This document shows, one piece after another, positions 1-14,429 of a stretch of 64,000 nt of DNA. The position numbers and the translations under genes were made by a program. The notes under the pieces are model-generated. The model was not told where the DNA came from. It made no database searches and saw nothing but the letters and a program-made list of their open reading frames with translations. Within the stretch, counting starts at the first letter, position 1, and every line of letters begins with the position of its first letter. The stretch comes from Zygnema cylindricum. Taxonomy: Eukaryota > Streptophyta > Zygnematophyceae > Zygnematales > Zygnemataceae. The DNA lies in the NCBI GenBank assembly GCA_037447655.1, contig JBBHKE010001969.1, positions 336,441 through 400,440 on the forward strand. The letters are read 5' to 3'.

Positions 1-2179
1 AACAATAGCGATTGACAAACACATTAAATCCATCAAGAATTGTTACCTAAATTACACAAAAAGTTAGCGATAACAAGAATTGCTGGCTAAATTACACAAA
101 CAGTTAGTGATTACAAGAATTGTTTCCTAAATTACAAAAACAGTTTGCGATAATAAGAATTGTTACCTAAATTACACGAATAAATAGCGATAACAAGATT
201 TGTAACCTATATTACACAAATTGATAGCATTAACAAGTATTTTGACCTAAATTACAAAAAAAGTTAGGGATAACAAGAATTGTTACCTAAATTGCACAAA
301 CAGTTAGCGATAACAAGAATTGTTACCTAATTACACAAACAGTTAGCAATAACAAAAATTGTTACCTAAATTTCACAAACAGTTAACGATAACAAGAATT
401 GTTACCTTAATTACACAAACTGTTAGCGATAACAAAAATTGTAACCTAAATTACACAAATTGTTAGCATTAACAAGAATTGTTACCTAAATTACACAAAC
501 AGTTAGCGATAACAAGAATTGTTACCTAGATTACACAAACTATTAGCGATAACAATAATTTTTACCTAAATTACAAAAACAGTTAGCGATAACAAGAATT
601 GTTACCTAAATTACACAAACTGTAAGCGATAACAAGAATTGTAACCAAAATTACACAAATCGATAGCATTAACAAGAATTGTTACCTAAATTACAAAAAG
701 AGTTAGCGATAACAAGAATTGTATATTAAAATACACAAACATTTAGCGATAACAAGAATTGTTGCTTAAATTACACAAACAGTTAGCGATAACAAGAATT
801 GTAACCTAAATTAAACAAATTGTTAGCGATAACAAGAATTGTTACCTAAATTACAAAAACAGTTAGCGATAACAAGAATTGTTGCCTAAATTACACATAT
901 TGTTAGCGATAACAAAAATTGTTACCTAAATTACACAATCAATTAGCGATAACATGAATTGTCACCGAAATTACACAAACTATTAGCTATAACAACAATT
1001 GTAGCCATAATTAAACAAATTGTTAGCATTAACAAAAATTGTTACCTAAATTACAAAAACAGTTAGCGATAACAAGAATTGTTACCTAAATTACACAAAC
1101 TGTTAGCGATAAAAACAATTGTTTCCTAAATTACACAAATTGTTAGTATTAACAAGAATTGTTACCTAAATTACAAAAACAATTAGCGATAACAAGAATT
1201 GTTACCTAAATTACACAAACAGTTAGCGATAACAAGAATTGTGACCTAAATTACACAAACAGTTAGCGATAACAAGAAGTGTTACCTAAATTACACAAAC
1301 AGTTAGCTATAACAAAAATTGTTACCTAAATTACACAAACAGTTAGCGATAACAAGAATTGTTACCTAAATTACACAAAATGTTAGCGATAGAAAAATTT
1401 GTAACATTAATTCCACAAATTGATAGCACTTACAAGAATTCTTACCTAAATTACAAAAAATGTCCGCGATAACAAGAAATGTTACCTAAATTTCATAATC
1501 AGTTAGCGATAACAAGAATTGTTACCTAATCTACACAAATTGTTAGCGATAACAAGAATTGTTACCTAAATTACACAAACAGTTAGCGATAACAATAATT
1601 CTTTCCTAAATTACACAAATCGTTAACGATAACAAGAATTGTTACCTTAATTACAAAAACAACTAGCGATAACAAGAATTGTTACCTAAATTACACAAAC
1701 AATTAGCGATAACAGGAATTGTAACCTAAATTACACAAATTGTTAGTTAACAAGAATTGTTACCTAAATTACACAAATAGTTAGCGATAACAAGAATTGT
1801 TACCTAGATTACACAAACAACTAGCTTTAAATAAAATTGTTACCTAAATTACAAAAACAGTTAGCGATAACAAGAATTGTAACCTATATAATAAAAACAG
1901 TTAGCGATAACAAGAATTCTTACCTAAAGTAAACAAACTGTTAGCGATAACAAGAATTGTTACCTAAATTACACAAATTGTTAGCGATAACAATAATTGT
2001 TACCTAAATTAAACAAAAGTTTGCGATAACAAGAATTGTTACCTAAATTACAAAAACAGTTAACGATAACGAGAATTGTTACCTAAATTACACAAACTAT
2101 AGCGATAAAAAGAATTGTAAACTAAATTACACAAATTGATAGCATTAACAAGAATTGTTACATTAATTACTAAAATAGT

Positions 2180-2420
2180 TAGCGATAACAAATTGTTACC
2201 TAAATTACAAGAGCGGTTAAATTGCAAAAAAAAGAGTTAGCATAGAAATTCTTACAAATTACACAAATTGTTAGCATAATAAGAATGTTACCAAATTACC
2301 AAATAGTTAGCGATAACAAGAATTTTACCAAATTCAGGCTTATTCATAATGTCCTAAATTACACAAACAGTTAGCAATAACAAGAATTGTTTCTAAATGC
2401 ACAAATAGTCAGCGATAACA
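2180..2420 (+). repeat. degenerate stretch inside the left satellite
   Basis: Monomers here carry many one- to three-base deletions, so the 40-bp phase is lost several times. About 2329-2352 (…TTCAGGCTTATTCATAATG…) is not recognisable as satellite. It may be local decay, an old small insertion, or poor base calling or assembly in a repetitive region. Confidence 0.6.
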
Positions 2421-2470
2421 AAATTGTCACCTAAATTACACAAACAGTTAGCGATAACAAGAATTGTTAC

Positions 2471-3420
2471 CAAAATTACAGAAACAATTAGCGATAACAA
2501 GAATTGTTACCTAAATTACACAAACAGTTAGCGATAAAAAGAATTGTAAACTAAATTACACAAATTGATAGCATTAACAAGCATTGTTACCTAAATTACA
2601 AAAATAGTTAGCGATAACAAGAATTGTTACCTAAATTACACAGACAGTTAGCGATAACTAGAATTGTTACCTATATAACAAAAACAGTTAGCGATAAAAA
2701 GAATTGTTAACTAAATTACACAAATTGATAGCATTAACAAGAATTGTTACCTAAATTACACAAACAGTTAGCGATAACAAGAATTGTTACCTAAATTACA
2801 CAAACCGTTAGCGATAACAAGAATTGTTATCTAAATTAAACAAATTGTTAGCATTAACAAAAATTCTTACGTAAATTACACAAATTGTTAGCGATAATAA
2901 GAATAGTTACCTAAATTACACAAATAGTTAGCGATAACAAGAATTGTTACCAAAATTACAGAAACAATTAGCGATAACAAGAATTGTTACCTAAATTACA
3001 CAAACAGTTAGCGATAAAAAGAATTGTAAACTAAATTACACAAATTGATAGCATTAACAAGAATTGTTACATTAATTTCAAAAATAGTTAGCGATAACAA
3101 GAATTGTTACCTAAATTACACAGACAGTTAGCGATAACTAGAATTGTTACCTCAATTACAAAAAGAGTTAGCATTAACAGAAATTCTTACGTAAATTACA
3201 CAAATTGTTAGCGATAATAAGAATAGTTACCTAAATTACACAAATAGTTAGCGATAACAAGAATTGTTACCAAAATTACAGAAACAATTAGTGATAACAA
3301 GAATTGTTGCCTAAATTACACAAACAGTTAGCAATAACAAGAATTGTTATCTAAATTACACAAATAGTCAGCGATAACACAAATTGTCACCTAAATTACA
3401 CAAACAGTTAGCGATAACAA
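2471..3420 (+). repeat. local higher-order repeat, 480/320-bp spacing
   Basis: The variant string CAAAATTACAGAAACAATTA starts at 2471, 2951 and 3271, spacings of 480 and 320 bp (12 and 8 monomers). The variant GATAAAAAGAATTGTAAACT follows at the same distance at about 2530 and 3010. Blocks of several monomers were therefore duplicated together, as expected from unequal exchange. Confidence 0.75.
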
Positions 3421-6400
3421 GAATGACTACCTAAATTACAAAAACAATTAGCAATAACAAGAATTGTTACCTAAATTACAAAAACAGTTAGCGATAACAA
3501 GAATTGTAACCTAAATTAAACAAATTGTTAGCATTAACAAAAATTCTTACGTAAATTACACAAATTGTTAGAGATAATAAGAATTGTTACCAAAATTACA
3601 CAAACAGTTAGCGATAAAAAGAATTGTTACCTAAATTACACAAACAGTTAGCGATAACAAGAATTGTTACCTAAATTAAACAAAATTTTGCGATAACTAT
3701 AATTTTTACCTAAATTACAAAAACAGGTTAGCGATAAGGAGAATTGTTACCTAAATTACACAAACTTTAGCGATAAAAAGAATTGTAAACTAAATTACAC
3801 AAATTGATAGCATTAACAAGAATTGTTACCTAAATAACAAAATTAGTTAGCGATAACAAGAATTGTTACCTAAATTACAAAAACAGTTAGCGATAACAAG
3901 AATTGTAACCTAAATTAAACAAATTGTTAGCATTAAAAAAAATTCTTACATAAATTACACAAATTGTTAGGGATAATAAGAATTGTTACCTAAATTACAC
4001 AAACAGTTAGCGATAACAAGAATTAGTACCTAAATTACAGAAATAATTAGCCATTAACAAGAATTGTTACCTAAATTACACAAACTGTTAGCGATAACAA
4101 GAATTCTTACCTAAATTACAAAAACTATTAGCGATAAAAATAATTGTTACCTAAATTACACAAACAGTTAGCGATAACAAGAATTGTTATCTAAATTACA
4201 GAAACAGTTAGCGATAACACAAATTGTCACCTAAATTACACAAACTGTTTGCAATAACAAAAATTGTACCTAAATTACACAAATTGTTAGCGATAACAAT
4301 AATTGTTACCTATATTACAGAAACAGTTTGCGGATAACAAGAATTCTTTCCTAAATTACACAAATCGTTAGCAATAACAAGAATTGTTACCTTAATTACA
4401 AAAACAGTTAGCGATAACAAGATTTATCACCTAAATTACACAAACATTAGCGATAACAAGAATTGTAACATAAATTACACAAATTGTTAGGTTACAAGAA
4501 TTGTTACCTAAATTACACAAACAGTTCGCGATAACAAGAATTGTTACCTAGATTACACAAACAACTAGCCTTAAATAAAATTGTAACCTAAATTACAAAT
4601 ACAGTTAGTGATAACAAGAATTGTTACCTAAATTACTTAAATTGTTAGCAATAACAAGAATTGTTACGTAAATTACACAAATAGTTAGCCATAACAAGAA
4701 TTGTTACCTAAATTTTACAAACAGTTAGCGATAACAAGAATTGTTATCAAAATTACACAAATAGTTAGCAATAACACAAAATGTCACCTAAATTACACAA
4801 ACAGTTAGCGATAACAAGAATTGTTACCTAAATTACACAAACTGTTAGCGATAACAAGAATTGTTACCTAAATTACACAAACATTCAGCGATAACAAGAA
4901 TTGTTGCCTAAATTACACAAACTGTTAGGGATAACAAGAATTGTAACCTAAATTTCACAAATTGTTAGCATTAACATGTTTTGTTACCCAAATTACAAAA
5001 ACAGTTAGCAAAAACAAGAATTGTTACCAAAATAACACAAACAGTTAGCGATAAAAAGAATTGTTACCTAAATTACACAAACAATTAGCGATAACAAGAA
5101 TTGTTACCTAAATTACAAAAACAGTTAGCGATAACAAGAATTGTTACCTAAATTACACAGACAGTTAGCGATAACAAGAATTGTAACCTAAATTACACAA
5201 ATTGTTAGGTAACAAGAATTATTACCTGAATTACAAAAACATTTAGCGATAACAAGAATTGATACCTTAATTACAAAAACTATTAGTGATTACAAGAATT
5301 GTAACCTAAATCACTCAAATTGTTAGAGATAACAAGAATTGTTACCTAAATTACAAAAATTATTAGCGATAACAAGAATTGTTAACTAAATTACACAAAT
5401 TGATAGCATTAACAAGAATTGTTACCTAAATTACACAAATAGTTAGCGATAACAAGAATTGTTACCCTAAATTACACAAACCGTTAGCGATAACAAGAAT
5501 TGTTACCTAAATTACAAAAACAATTAGTGATAACAAGAATTGTTACCTAAATTACACAAACATTTAGCTATAGAAGAATTGTTACCTAAATTACAGAAAT
5601 AGTTAGCGATAACGAGAATTGTTACCTAAATTACACAAACTTTTGCGATAAAAAGAATCGTAAACTAAATAACACAAATTGATAGCATTAACAAGAATTG
5701 TTACCTAAATAACAAAAATAGTTAGCGATAACAATAATTGTTACCTAAATTACACAAACAGTTAGCGATAACAAGAATTGTAACCTAAATTACACAAATA
5801 GTTAGCGATAAAAAGAATTGTTACCTAAATTACACAATTCGTTAGCGATAACAAGAATTGTTACCTAAATTACACAAAATGTTAGCGATATCAAGAATTG
5901 TAACCTTAATTACACAAATTGTTAGCATTATCAGTAATTGGTTCCTAAATTACAAAAAGTGTTAGCGAAACAATAATTGTTACCTAAATTAAACTAACAT
6001 TTAGCGATAACAAAAATTGTTACCTAAATTACAAAAACAGTTAGCGATAACAAGAATTGTTACCTAAATTACACAAATTGTTAGCAATAACAAGAATTGT
6101 TACCTAAAGTACACAAATAGTTAGCGATAACACCAATTGTTTTTTAAATTACACAAACTGTTAGCGATAACATGAATAGTTTCCTAAATTACACAAACAG
6201 TTAGCAATAACAAGAATTGTTACCTAAATTACACAAAGTGTTTAGCGATAACAAGAATTATTACCTAAATTACACAAATTGTTAGCATTAACAAGAGTTG
6301 TTACCTAAATTACAAAAACAGTTAGAATAACAAGAATTGTTGCCTAAATTACAAAACAGTTAGCGATAACAAGAATTGTTACCTAAATTACACAAATTGT

Positions 6401-9400
6401 TAGCGATAACAAGAATTGTAACCAAAAATTACAAAAACTGTTAGCGATAAAAAAATTGTTCCCTAAAATACACAAATTGTTAGCAATAACAAAAATTGTT
6501 ACCTAAATTACACAAACAGAAAGCGATAACAAGAATTGTTACCAAAATTACACAAACTATTAGCGATAACAAGAATCATAACCTAAATTACACAAATTGT
6601 TTGCATTAATAAGAATTGTTAGCTTAATTACACAAATTGTTAGCAATAACAAGAATTGTGACCTAAATTACACCAATTGTTACCGATAACAAGAATTGTT
6701 ACCTAAATTACACAAACAGTTAGCGATAACAAGAATTGTTACCAAAATTACAAATACAATTAGCGATAACAAGAATTGTTACCTAAATTACACAAACTGT
6801 AAGCAATAACAAGAATTATTACCTAAATTACACAAATTGTTAGCATTAACAAGAATTGTTACCTAAATTACAAAAACAGTAAGAATAACAAGAATTGTTG
6901 CCTAAATTACAAAATAGTTAGCGATAACAACAATTGTTACCTAAATTACACAAATTGTTAGCAATAAAAACAATTGTTACCTTTATTACACAAATTGTAA
7001 GCAACAACAAAAATTGTTACCTAAATTACACAAACAATTAGCGATAACAAAAATTGTCACCTAAATTACATAAGCAGTTAGCGATAACAAGAACCGTTAC
7101 CTAAATTACACAAATAGTTAGCGATAACAAAAATTGTTACCTAAATTACAAAAACAGTTAGCAATAACCTGAATTGTCACCTAAATTACACAAACTGTTA
7201 GCGATAACAAAAATTGTTACCTAAATTACAAAAACTATTAGCAATAAAAACAATTGTTACCTAAATTACAAAAATTGTAAGCGATAACAAGAATTGTTAC
7301 CTAAATTGCACAAACAATAAGCGATAACAAAAATTGTTACCTAAATTACACAACCAGTTAGCGATAACAAGAACTGTTACCTAAATTACAAAAACTATTA
7401 GCAATAAAAACAATTGTTACCTAAATTACAAAAACAGTTAGCGATAACAAGAATTCTTACCTAAATTACACAAATTGTTAGCAATAACAAGAATTGTTAC
7501 CTAAAGTACACAAATAGTTAGCAATAACAAGAATTGTTACCTAAATTACAAAAACAGTAAGAATAACAAGAATTGTTGCCTAAATTACAAAACATTTAGC
7601 GATAATAACAATTATTACCTAAATTACACAAATTGTTAGCAATAACAAGAATTGTTACCTAAATTACAAAAACTATTAGCAATAAAAACAATTGTTACCT
7701 TAATTACACATATTGTAAGCGATAACAAAAATTGTTACCTAAATTACACAAACAATTCGCGATAACAAAAATTGTTTTTTAAATTACACAAACTGTTAGC
7801 GATAACATGAATTGTTTCCTAAATTACACAAACAATTAGCGATAACAAGAAATGTTACCTAAATTACACAAACAGTTAGCGATAACAAGAATTGTTTCCT
7901 AAATTACACAAACTGATAGCGATAACAAAAATTGTAACCTAAATTACAAAAACAGTTAGCGATAAAAGGAATTGTTACCTAAATTACACATACTGTTAGC
8001 GATAATAAGTATTGTTACCTAAATTACAAAACAGTTAGCGATAACAAAAATTGTTACCTAGATTACACAATCTATTAGCGATAACAATAATTGTTACCTA
8101 AGTTACACAAATTGTTAGCGATAACAAGATTGTTACCTAAATTACACAAACAGTTAGCAATAACAAGAATTGTCACCTAAATTACACAAACAATTAGCGA
8201 TAACAACAATTGTAACCTAAATTACACAAATTGTTAGCATTAACAAAAATTGTTACCTAAATAAAAAAAACATTTAGCGATAACAAGAATTGGTACCTAA
8301 ATAACACAAACTATTAGCGATAATAAGTATTGTTACATAAATTACAAAACAGTTAGCGATAACAAAAATTGTTACCTAAGTTACACAAATTGTTAGCGAT
8401 AATAAGAATTGTTACCTTAATTACACAAACTGTAAGCGTTAACAAGAATTGTAACCAAAGTCACACAAATTGTTAGCATTAACAAGAATTGTTACCTAAC
8501 TTACATAAACTGCTAGCTATAACAACAATTGTAACCTGAATTACGCAAATTTTTAGCATTAACAAGAATTGTTACCTAAATTACACACACAGTTAGCGAT
8601 TACAAGAATTGTAACCTAAATTACACAAATTGTTAGCATTAACAAAAATAAGTTAGTAAATTACACAAATTGTTAGCGATAAAAAGAATTCTTACCTAAA
8701 TTACACAAACAGTTAGCGATAACAAGAATTGTTACCTTAGTTACACAAACAATTAGCGATAACAAGAATTGTTACCTAAATTACACAAAAAGTTAGCGAT
8801 AACAAGAATTGTTACCTGAATTACAAAAACAGTTAGCGATAACAAGAATTATAACCTAAATCACACAAATTGTTAGGGATAACAAGAATTATTACCTAAA
8901 TTACAACAAACTGTTAGAGATAAAAAGAATTGTTTCCTAAATTTCAAAAACTTTTAGCGATAACAAGAATTGTTACCTAAATTAGAAAAATAGTTAGCGA
9001 TTACAAGAATTATAACCTAAATTACAAAAACTGTTAGCGATAAAAAGAATTGTAACCTAGATTACACAATCTATTAGCGATAACAACAATTGTTACCTAA
9101 ATTACAAAAACTGTTAACATTAACAAGAATTGTTACCTAAATTACAAAAACAGTTTCCGATAATAAGAATTGTTGCCTAAATTACACAAATTGTTGGCGA
9201 TATTTAGAATTGTTACCTAAATTACACAAACGATTTGCGATAACAAGAATTGTTACCTAAATTACACAAACAGTTAGCGGATAACAAGAATTGTTACCTT
9301 AATTACACAAATTGTTAGCGGATAACAATAATTATAACCTAAATTACACAAATTGTTAGCATTAACAAGAATTGTTACCTAAAAAAAAAACGGTTAGCGA

Positions 9401-12210
9401 TAACAAGAATTGCTACCTAAATTACACAAACTAGTAGCGATAGCAAGAATTGTAACCTAAATTACACAAATTGTTAGCATTAACCAGAATTGTTACCTAA
9501 ATTACACAAACTGTTACCGATAACAAGAATTGTTAGTTAAATTACAAAAACAGTTAGCGATCAAAAATTGTCACCTAAATTACACAAACTATTAGCGATA
9601 ACAAGGAATGTAACCTAAATTACACAAATTGTTAGCATTAACAAGAATTTTACCTAAATTACACAATCTTTTAGCGATAACAAAAATTATTACCTAAATG
9701 ACAAAAACAATTAGCGACAACAAGAATTGTTGCCTACATTACACAAACAGTTAGTAATAACAAGAATTCTCACCTAAACTACACAAATTGTTCGCGATAA
9801 CAAGAATTATTACCTAAATTACACAAACAGTTAGCGATAACACAAATTGTTACCTAAATTACACAAACTGTTAGCAATAAGAAGAATTTTACCTAAATTA
9901 CTCGAACTGTTAGCGATAACAAGAATTGTGACCTAAATTACAAAAACAGTTAGCCATAACAAGAATTGTTGCCTAAATTACACAAATTGTTAGCGATAAC
10001 ACAAATTGTCACCTAAATTACACAAACTTTTAGCGATAACAAGAATTGTTACCTAATTACACAAACAGTTAGCGATAACAAATTTGTTACCTAAATGACA
10101 CAAAATGTTAGCGATAACAAGAATTATAACCTAAATTACACATATTGTTCGCATTAACAAGAATTATTACCTAAATTACACAAACTGTTGCGATAAGAAG
10201 AATTATTACCTAAATTACAAACACAGTTAGCGATAAAAATAATTGTTACCTAAATTACACAACTATTAGCGATAACAAGAATTGTTTCCTAAATTACAAA
10301 AACAGTTAGCGATAACAGGAATTGTTACCTAAATTACACAAACAGTTAGCGATAACAAGAATTGTTACCTAAATTACACAAAGAGTTAGTGATAACAAGA
10401 ATTGGTACCTAAATTACACAAACAGTTAGCGATAACAAGAATTCTTACCTATATTACAAAAACTGTTAGCGATAAAAATAATTGTTACCTAAATTACACA
10501 ACTATTAGCGATAACAAGAATTGTTACCTAAATTACAGAAACAGTTAGCGATAACACAAATTGTCACCTAAATTACACAAACAGTTAGCAATAACAAGAA
10601 TTGTAACCTAAATTACAAAAACTATTTGCGATAAAAAGAATTGTTACCTAAATTACACAAATTGTTAGCGATAACAAGAATTGTTACCTAAGTTATAGAA
10701 ATAGTTAGCGATAACAAGAATTGTTACCTAAATTACAGAAACACTTAGCGATAACAAGAATTGTTACCTAAATTACAAAAACAGTTAGGGATAACACAAT
10801 TTGTCACCTTAATTACACAAACTAGTAGCGATAGCAAAAATTGTAACCTAAATTACACAAATTGTTAGCATTAACCAGAATTTTTACCTAAATTACACAA
10901 TCTTTTAGCGATAACAATAATTGTTACCTAAATAACAAAAACAATTAGCAACAACAAGAATTGTTGCCTAAATTACACAAACAGTTAGCGATAACAAGAA
11001 TTGTTACCTAAATTACACAAATTGTTAGCGATAACAATAATTATTTCCTAAAATACACATACAGTTAACGATAACACAAATTGTCACCTAAATTACACAA
11101 ATAGTTAGCAATAACAAGAATTTTACCTAAATTACAAAAACAATTAGCGATAACAAGAATTTCTCCCTAAATTACCCAAACTGTTAGCCATAACAAGAAT
11201 TGTTACCTAAATTACAAAACAGTTAGCAATAAAAAGAATTGTCACCTAAATTACACAAACAGTTAGTGATAAAAAGAATTGTCACCTAAATTACACAAAC
11301 AGTTAGCGATAACAAGAATTGTTACCTAAATTACACAAACAGTTAGCGAAAACACAAATTGTCACCTAAATTACACAAACTGTTAGCGATAACAAGATTT
11401 GTAACCTAAATTACACAAATTGTTAGCATTAACAAGAATTGTCACCTAAATTACACAAACTGTTAGCGATAAAAAGAATTTTTACCTAAATTACAAAAAC
11501 AGTTAGCGATAAAAATAATGGTCACCTAAATTACACAAACTTTTAGCGATAACAAGAATTCTAACCTAAATTACACAAACTGTTAGCAATAAAAAGAATT
11601 TTCACCTAAATTACAAAAACTGTTAACGATAAGAAGAATTATTACCTAAATTACAAACACAGTTAGCGATAACAGAAATTATTGCTGAAATAACACAAAC
11701 AGTTAGTGATAACAAGAAATGTTACCTAAATTACACAAATTGTTAGCGATAACAAGAATTGTTACCTAAATTACACGAACTGTTAGCGAAAACAAGAATT
11801 GTGACCTAAATTACAAAAACAGTTAGCGATAACAAAAATTGTTGCCTAAATTACACAAATTGTTAGCGATAACAAGAATTGTTATCTAAATTACACAAAT
11901 TGTTAGCGATAACAAGAATTGTTACCAAAATTACACAATCAAATAGCGATAACAAGAATTGTCACATAAATTCACAAACTGCTAGCTATAACAACAATTC
12001 TAACCTGAATTACACAAATTGTTAGCAATAACAAGAATTGTTACCTAAATTACACAAACAGTTAGCGATAAGAAGAATTGTTACCTAAATTACACGAACT
12101 GTTAGCGATAACAAGATTTGTAACCTAAATTACACAAATTGATAGAATTAATAAGAATAGTAACCTAAAATACACAAACAGTTTGCTATAACAAGTATTG
12201 TTACCTAAAT

Positions 12211-12426
12211 ACTGCTCCGCTGCTCTGCTGCTGCGCTGCTCTCCTGCTGCGCTGCTTTGCTACTGCACTGCTATGCTACTTTGCTGCTGTGTTGCTCTGC
12301 CACTGCCCTGCTGCACTGCTCTGTCTGTATAGCAGCTGCGCTGCTATGTCTGTAAAGCAACTGCGCTGCTCTGTCTGTATAGCAGCTGCGATGCTCTGAG
12401 ACTGAAAGCTATCCAAAAAGACAACA
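12211..12426 (-). repeat. 3' LTR of element A, truncated (first ~216 bp only)
   Basis: On the minus strand the LTR opens with TGTTGTCTTTTTGG (complement of 12413-12426), as in element B. The rest is GC-rich for this window: runs of CTGCTGCGCTGCTCT on + and a roughly 25-bp tandem unit (CTGCGCTGCT…GTCTGTATAGCA) at about 12320-12410. It stops at 12210/12211, where satellite begins, so about 500 bp of LTR is missing. Confidence 0.88.
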
Positions 12427-12440
12427 CTACCCTAAAGCTG
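12427..12440 (-). other. polypurine tract of element A (mutated)
   Basis: On the minus strand, CAGCTTTAGGGTAG lies immediately before the LTR's TGTTG. It matches CTTTAGGGGAG of elements B and C with one G changed to T in the purine run. In LTR retrotransposons this site primes plus-strand synthesis. Confidence 0.75.
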
Positions 12441-12586
12441 TAGACTCAGTATACTGGAGCAACTGCGGTGATATACTAGCGCAGCATCGCATCATACCAA
12501 TATAGCAATTAGCAAGTCACCCAGTCCCACTACATCTCAATGGTGGATTTATCGCAGAGTGGCAGTATAGCAGTGCAGCAATTCAA

Positions 12587-13207
12587 CTATTCACTTAATC
12601 CCACTGTGTCCCTATAATACTTCAGCTTAGGAGCAGGAAGAGCTTTAGTGAGCATATCAGCAATAATTTTTGCATTTGGCAAATAACATAATTTAATCAC
12701 TCTAGATAACACTTTTTCTCTTAAATAGTGTAATCGTACATCCATGTGCTTACTTTTGAAGGAATGACTCGGGTTAGAAGCAAAGGCAATGGCAACCTTG
12801 TTACCACACCAGATCACCTCTGGACGAACTTGCATGTATCCTAGTTTTTGTAACATGGATTTTACCCATAAGATTTCTTTGAGGGCCGAGCTTGCTGCCA
12901 TATATTTTGACTCCATTGTCGACTGTGCTGTAACCTTTTGAATTTTGCTGCTCCAACAGCAAGTACCCTTCCCAATTTGTAGAACGAATCCTGTGGTGGA
13001 TTTCCAGCTTGGCATGTTGGAGTAGCTTGCATCACTCCATGTTTGCAGCTTGACTTCTCCTCCGCCTAGAGTGAGTTTGAGATATTTAGTTCCTGCCAAA
13101 TATCTTAAGACTCTCCTTGCTGCATCAAGATCAGATTTTCTCGGATTTTCTAGACTTCTGCACAATACCCCGACTACTGCAGCAATGTCAGGACGGGTAC
13201 AGTTCAT
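12587..13207 (-). pseudogene. RNase H domain fragment, element A
   Basis: A 206-codon open stretch starting in the C-terminal part of the RT/RNase H module (MNCTRPDIAAVVGVLCRSL) and running through WSDASYS, STTGFVLQIG, CCWSSKIQKVTAQSTMESKYMA and KSKHMDVRLHYLREKV to the natural C-terminus LSE. In copia elements this region degrades the RNA strand during reverse transcription. Changes from element B include ESEYM to ESKYM and CDNKA to CGNKV, both at normally acidic positions, so activity is doubtful. Confidence 0.9.
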
Positions 13208-13319
13208 GAAATATATTAACTTCCCACTATCTGTCTATAAGGTATTATTGTCATAGAAACATTCTCTCTTGACTCTAAATACTCGCTAACAATGACATCT
13301 GGTTCTGTCTCTTCTCCCT

Positions 13320-14054
13320 CTAACTTCTGCGAAACTCCATTGGAGTTAAACATCCTTTTGCCAACCGCATTCCGTACTCATCTAACATGTTTCTAATAGC
13401 CTTTTTTTGAGTCAATTTTATTATTTTCTTATTTTTTTCCCTCTCTACCTGGATACCCAAAATATATTTTGCTTCTGCGAGGTCTTTCATCTCAAACCGT
13501 GAGTTTAGAGCTGTTTTGATTATGTTAATTTCAGCCATTGATTTGCTAATTAATAGCAAATCATCTACATATACCGCTATATACACTCTCTCATTTTCAC
13601 CCTTTAGAGCGTAGACAGAGTGATCAAAACTTATCCTTTGGAATCATAGGCTAGTTAAGAATTCATCAAGCTTTAGATTCCACTCTCTAGGGGCCTGTTT
13701 TAGGCCGTACAAAGATTTTAGCAACTTGCATACTAAGTGCTCTTTTCTTGGTTCCACATACTTTTCAAGCTGCTGCATGTAAATAGTCTCTTCTAGTTCT
13801 CCGTGCAAAAAAGCCGTCTTTACATCAATCTGATGTATTTCCATATCTTCTATAGCAGCTAGAGACAGCAAAATCCTAACTGTCCGAAATCTTACAATCG
13901 GAGAAAGTTTTTCTTCAAAATCAATTCCTTCCTTTTGATTATACCCCTTTGCCAGAAGTATGGCCTTATAACGTTCAATGGTGTTATCGGGATTTAACTT
14001 CACCTTGAATACCCATTTGCTGGCGATCGCTTTTCGGTCTGGAGGAAGGTCCAT
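13320..14054 (-). pseudogene. reverse transcriptase domain fragments, element A
   Basis: Two neighbouring open stretches (13644-14054 and 13320-13586) cover the copia reverse transcriptase: [50 protein letters not shown], then AVYVDDLLLISKSM, where YVDD is the catalytic motif, and AKYILGIQVEREK. The break between them is a frameshift or stop near 13640. The 13320 stretch ends at a disrupted linker before RNase H. Confidence 0.9.
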
Positions 14055-14429
14055 AAGCTACCATGTTTGAGCCTCCATGATGGACTTCATTTCGTCGTTT
14101 GCAACCTCGATCCACTGATTCCGTTCTGGTGATGAGAAGGCCTCCTGAATAGTCAAAGGCTCCCCTAAGGCTGCCGAGTAGGCAAAGTGAGAGCTTGCTT
14201 GCACGCGGCTGCTTGATCTTCTTCCCCCCGGAAATTCTGAGGTTGAGATCGTCGGATGTCGTGCATTGCGCTGATTGCGCTGGTTGCAATCTGTGTGTAA
14301 TGACCGCTATTGGTTTGTTTGGACCCGAGGTTGTTGAAGAACTTGGAGAGAGTCTGACTCCAGAGTCAGCACCGGAGTTTGTGAAATCTGCAGGACAATT
14401 TCTTGCATACAATCAAAAATGACATATTC

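Larger units (their letters stand above)
1..12210 (+). repeat. 40-bp tandem satellite array, left block (forward orientation)
   Basis: About 300 head-to-tail copies of a 40-bp AT-rich unit. Reading along +, the unit holds GTTAGCGATAAC, then AAGAATTGTTACC, then TAAATTACACAAACA. The period is seen directly: the same phase recurs every two 60-base lines. Common variants are AGCATTAAC for AGCGATAAC, ACAAATTG for ACAAACAG, and single-base indels. Every frame is broken by stops, so I see no coding potential. This block differs from the later ones in that the centre is nearly always AACAAGAATTG, and I did not see the GCGCTAAC variant. The block ends abruptly at the eroded LTR of element A. Pericentromeric or other heterochromatic satellite is the likely class; centromere function is not shown. 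Confidence 0.97.

Noticed and set aside
1-12210. CRISPR array (short regular repeats)
   Set aside because: The whole 40-bp unit repeats with no unique spacers, and the context is eukaryotic retrotransposons. It is a tandem satellite.
1-12210. Resemblance of TTGTTAGCGATAACAA to the lac operator (TTGTGAGCGGATAACAA)
   Set aside because: Striking by eye, but spacing differs by one base, the host is eukaryotic and there is no lac gene. Coincidence of a TAAC dyad.
13984-14412. 142-codon minus-strand frame in element A as a separate gene
   Set aside because: It is the decayed integrase/reverse transcriptase linker read partly out of frame; it aligns with 28100-28450 of B.
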